Origin: Chara braunii
Lineage: Eukaryota > Streptophyta > Charophyceae > Charales > Characeae
Direction of reading: 5' to 3'
DNA length: 28,384 nt
NCBI GenBank assembly: GCA_003427395.1
Contig: BFEA01000406.1
Location: 1,317,663 to 1,346,046 of the forward strand
The notes beneath the pieces are model-generated. The model was not told the DNA's origin and did not search any database. It saw only the letters and a program-made list of their open reading frames with translations. Shown piece by piece: positions 28,144 to 28,384 of the stretch (positions within the stretch are counted from its first letter, which is position 1; each line of letters starts with the position of its first letter). The translations under genes were made by a program, and so were the position numbers.

Positions 28144-28298
28144 GGTCAAAATCTTGGTCAGCAGCTCCGGTCAACGCCTTGGTCAATGCTTGGTCAACGC
28201 GGACAACCCCCAGTCAACTCTTGGTCAACACCCGTGGTCAATGCCTGGTCAAACCTCTGGTCAACCCTTGGTCAACCCTCTGGTCAACGCCCGGTCAA
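28144..28298 (-). promoter_or_regulatory. Array of TTGACC (W-box-like) motifs
   Basis: On the plus strand GGTCAA occurs 11 times and AGTCAA once within 155 bp, in degenerate units such as CTTGGTCAACGC and CTCTGGTCAACC. In retrotransposon sense each is TTGACC or TTGACT, matching the WRKY-binding W-box core TTGAC(C/T). It lies about 0.75-0.9 kb upstream of gag. Whether it is a functional enhancer or only a minisatellite cannot be told from sequence. Confidence 0.6.
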
Positions 28299-28384
28299 CC
28301 CTTCTCCTCGGCTATGGCTGCCAGCACCTTCACCTTCGTCACCCTCGCCACTTACTTCCCCTTCCTTCACTCTTCTTCCTCCTC
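28299..28384. other. Window edge, C/T-rich
   Basis: Short plus-strand ATGGCTGCCAGCACC opening followed by CT-rich sequence; too short to interpret. Confidence 0.3.

Larger units (their letters stand above)
20752..28384 (-). mobile_element. Decayed Ty3/gypsy chromovirus-type LTR retrotransposon (5' LTR outside window)
   Basis: In minus sense the order is leader, gag with zinc knuckle, protease, RT, RNase H, integrase, chromodomain, purine-rich tract, 3' LTR. That order and the chromodomain at the integrase C-terminus define the chromovirus branch of Ty3/gypsy. The element is broken by two TAG codons in gag, one TAG in the protease, one TGA in RNase H and a one-base frameshift before the chromodomain. 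The 5' LTR and primer-binding site are not found by 28384. It lies in the same orientation as the golgin-like gene, probably inside or upstream of one of its introns. Confidence 0.9.

Noticed and set aside
1-28384. CRISPR arrays, bacterial operons, prophage or rRNA genes
   Set aside because: No regular short repeat-spacer arrays, no clustered co-directional genes and no rRNA-like segments; the DNA is eukaryotic.

Overview
The window looks like nuclear DNA of a streptophyte (green-plant lineage). A charophyte alga with a large, repeat-filled genome, such as Chara, is a reasonable guess but is not proven. The clues are GT-AG introns, a short TTTAGGG telomere-type block at 3421-3439, a nuclear fragment of a land-plant-like mitochondrial atp6 at 6677-6889, a chromodomain-bearing Ty3/gypsy retrotransposon, and abundant microsatellites. 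There is no sign of bacterial gene organisation. A 484-base N gap lies at 11836-12319.

The only convincing host gene is on the minus strand. Five exons (20098-19970, 18352-18261, 17598-17465, 14450-14347, 8918-8787) have GT/AG borders and reading phases that fit together exactly (0-0, 0-2, 2-1, 1-0, 0-0). They encode about 197 residues of continuous coiled coil resembling a golgin (GRIP-type) tether. The 5' exons must lie right of 20.1 kb and the C-terminal exons left of 8.8 kb, probably outside the window, so most of the window is intron.

Layout. 1-8.7 kb: repeat-rich DNA (three-copy family R1, GC-rich palindromic modules, a MITE, a 14-16 bp minisatellite, a large fold-back element, the atp6 fragment, a 120 bp tandem duplication). 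8.8-20.1 kb: the golgin-like exons, separated by introns that carry a ~680 bp pyrimidine tract, an LTR-like copy interrupted by the N gap, a near-perfect 30 bp hairpin, a second MITE, several tandem duplications and two poly(A)-only insertions with target-site duplications. 20.4-20.75 kb: another GC-AT-GC repeat. 20.75-28.4 kb: a decayed chromovirus-type LTR retrotransposon on the minus strand (LTR, chromodomain, integrase, RNase H, RT, protease, gag, leader with a GGTCAA array). It carries four in-frame stops and one frameshift, and its 5' LTR is beyond the right edge.

No complete functional gene lies inside the window. The points of most interest are the spliced golgin-like gene, the poly(A)-only insertions, the GC-rich palindromic modules whose repeated word differs from copy to copy, and the W-box-like array in the retrotransposon leader.
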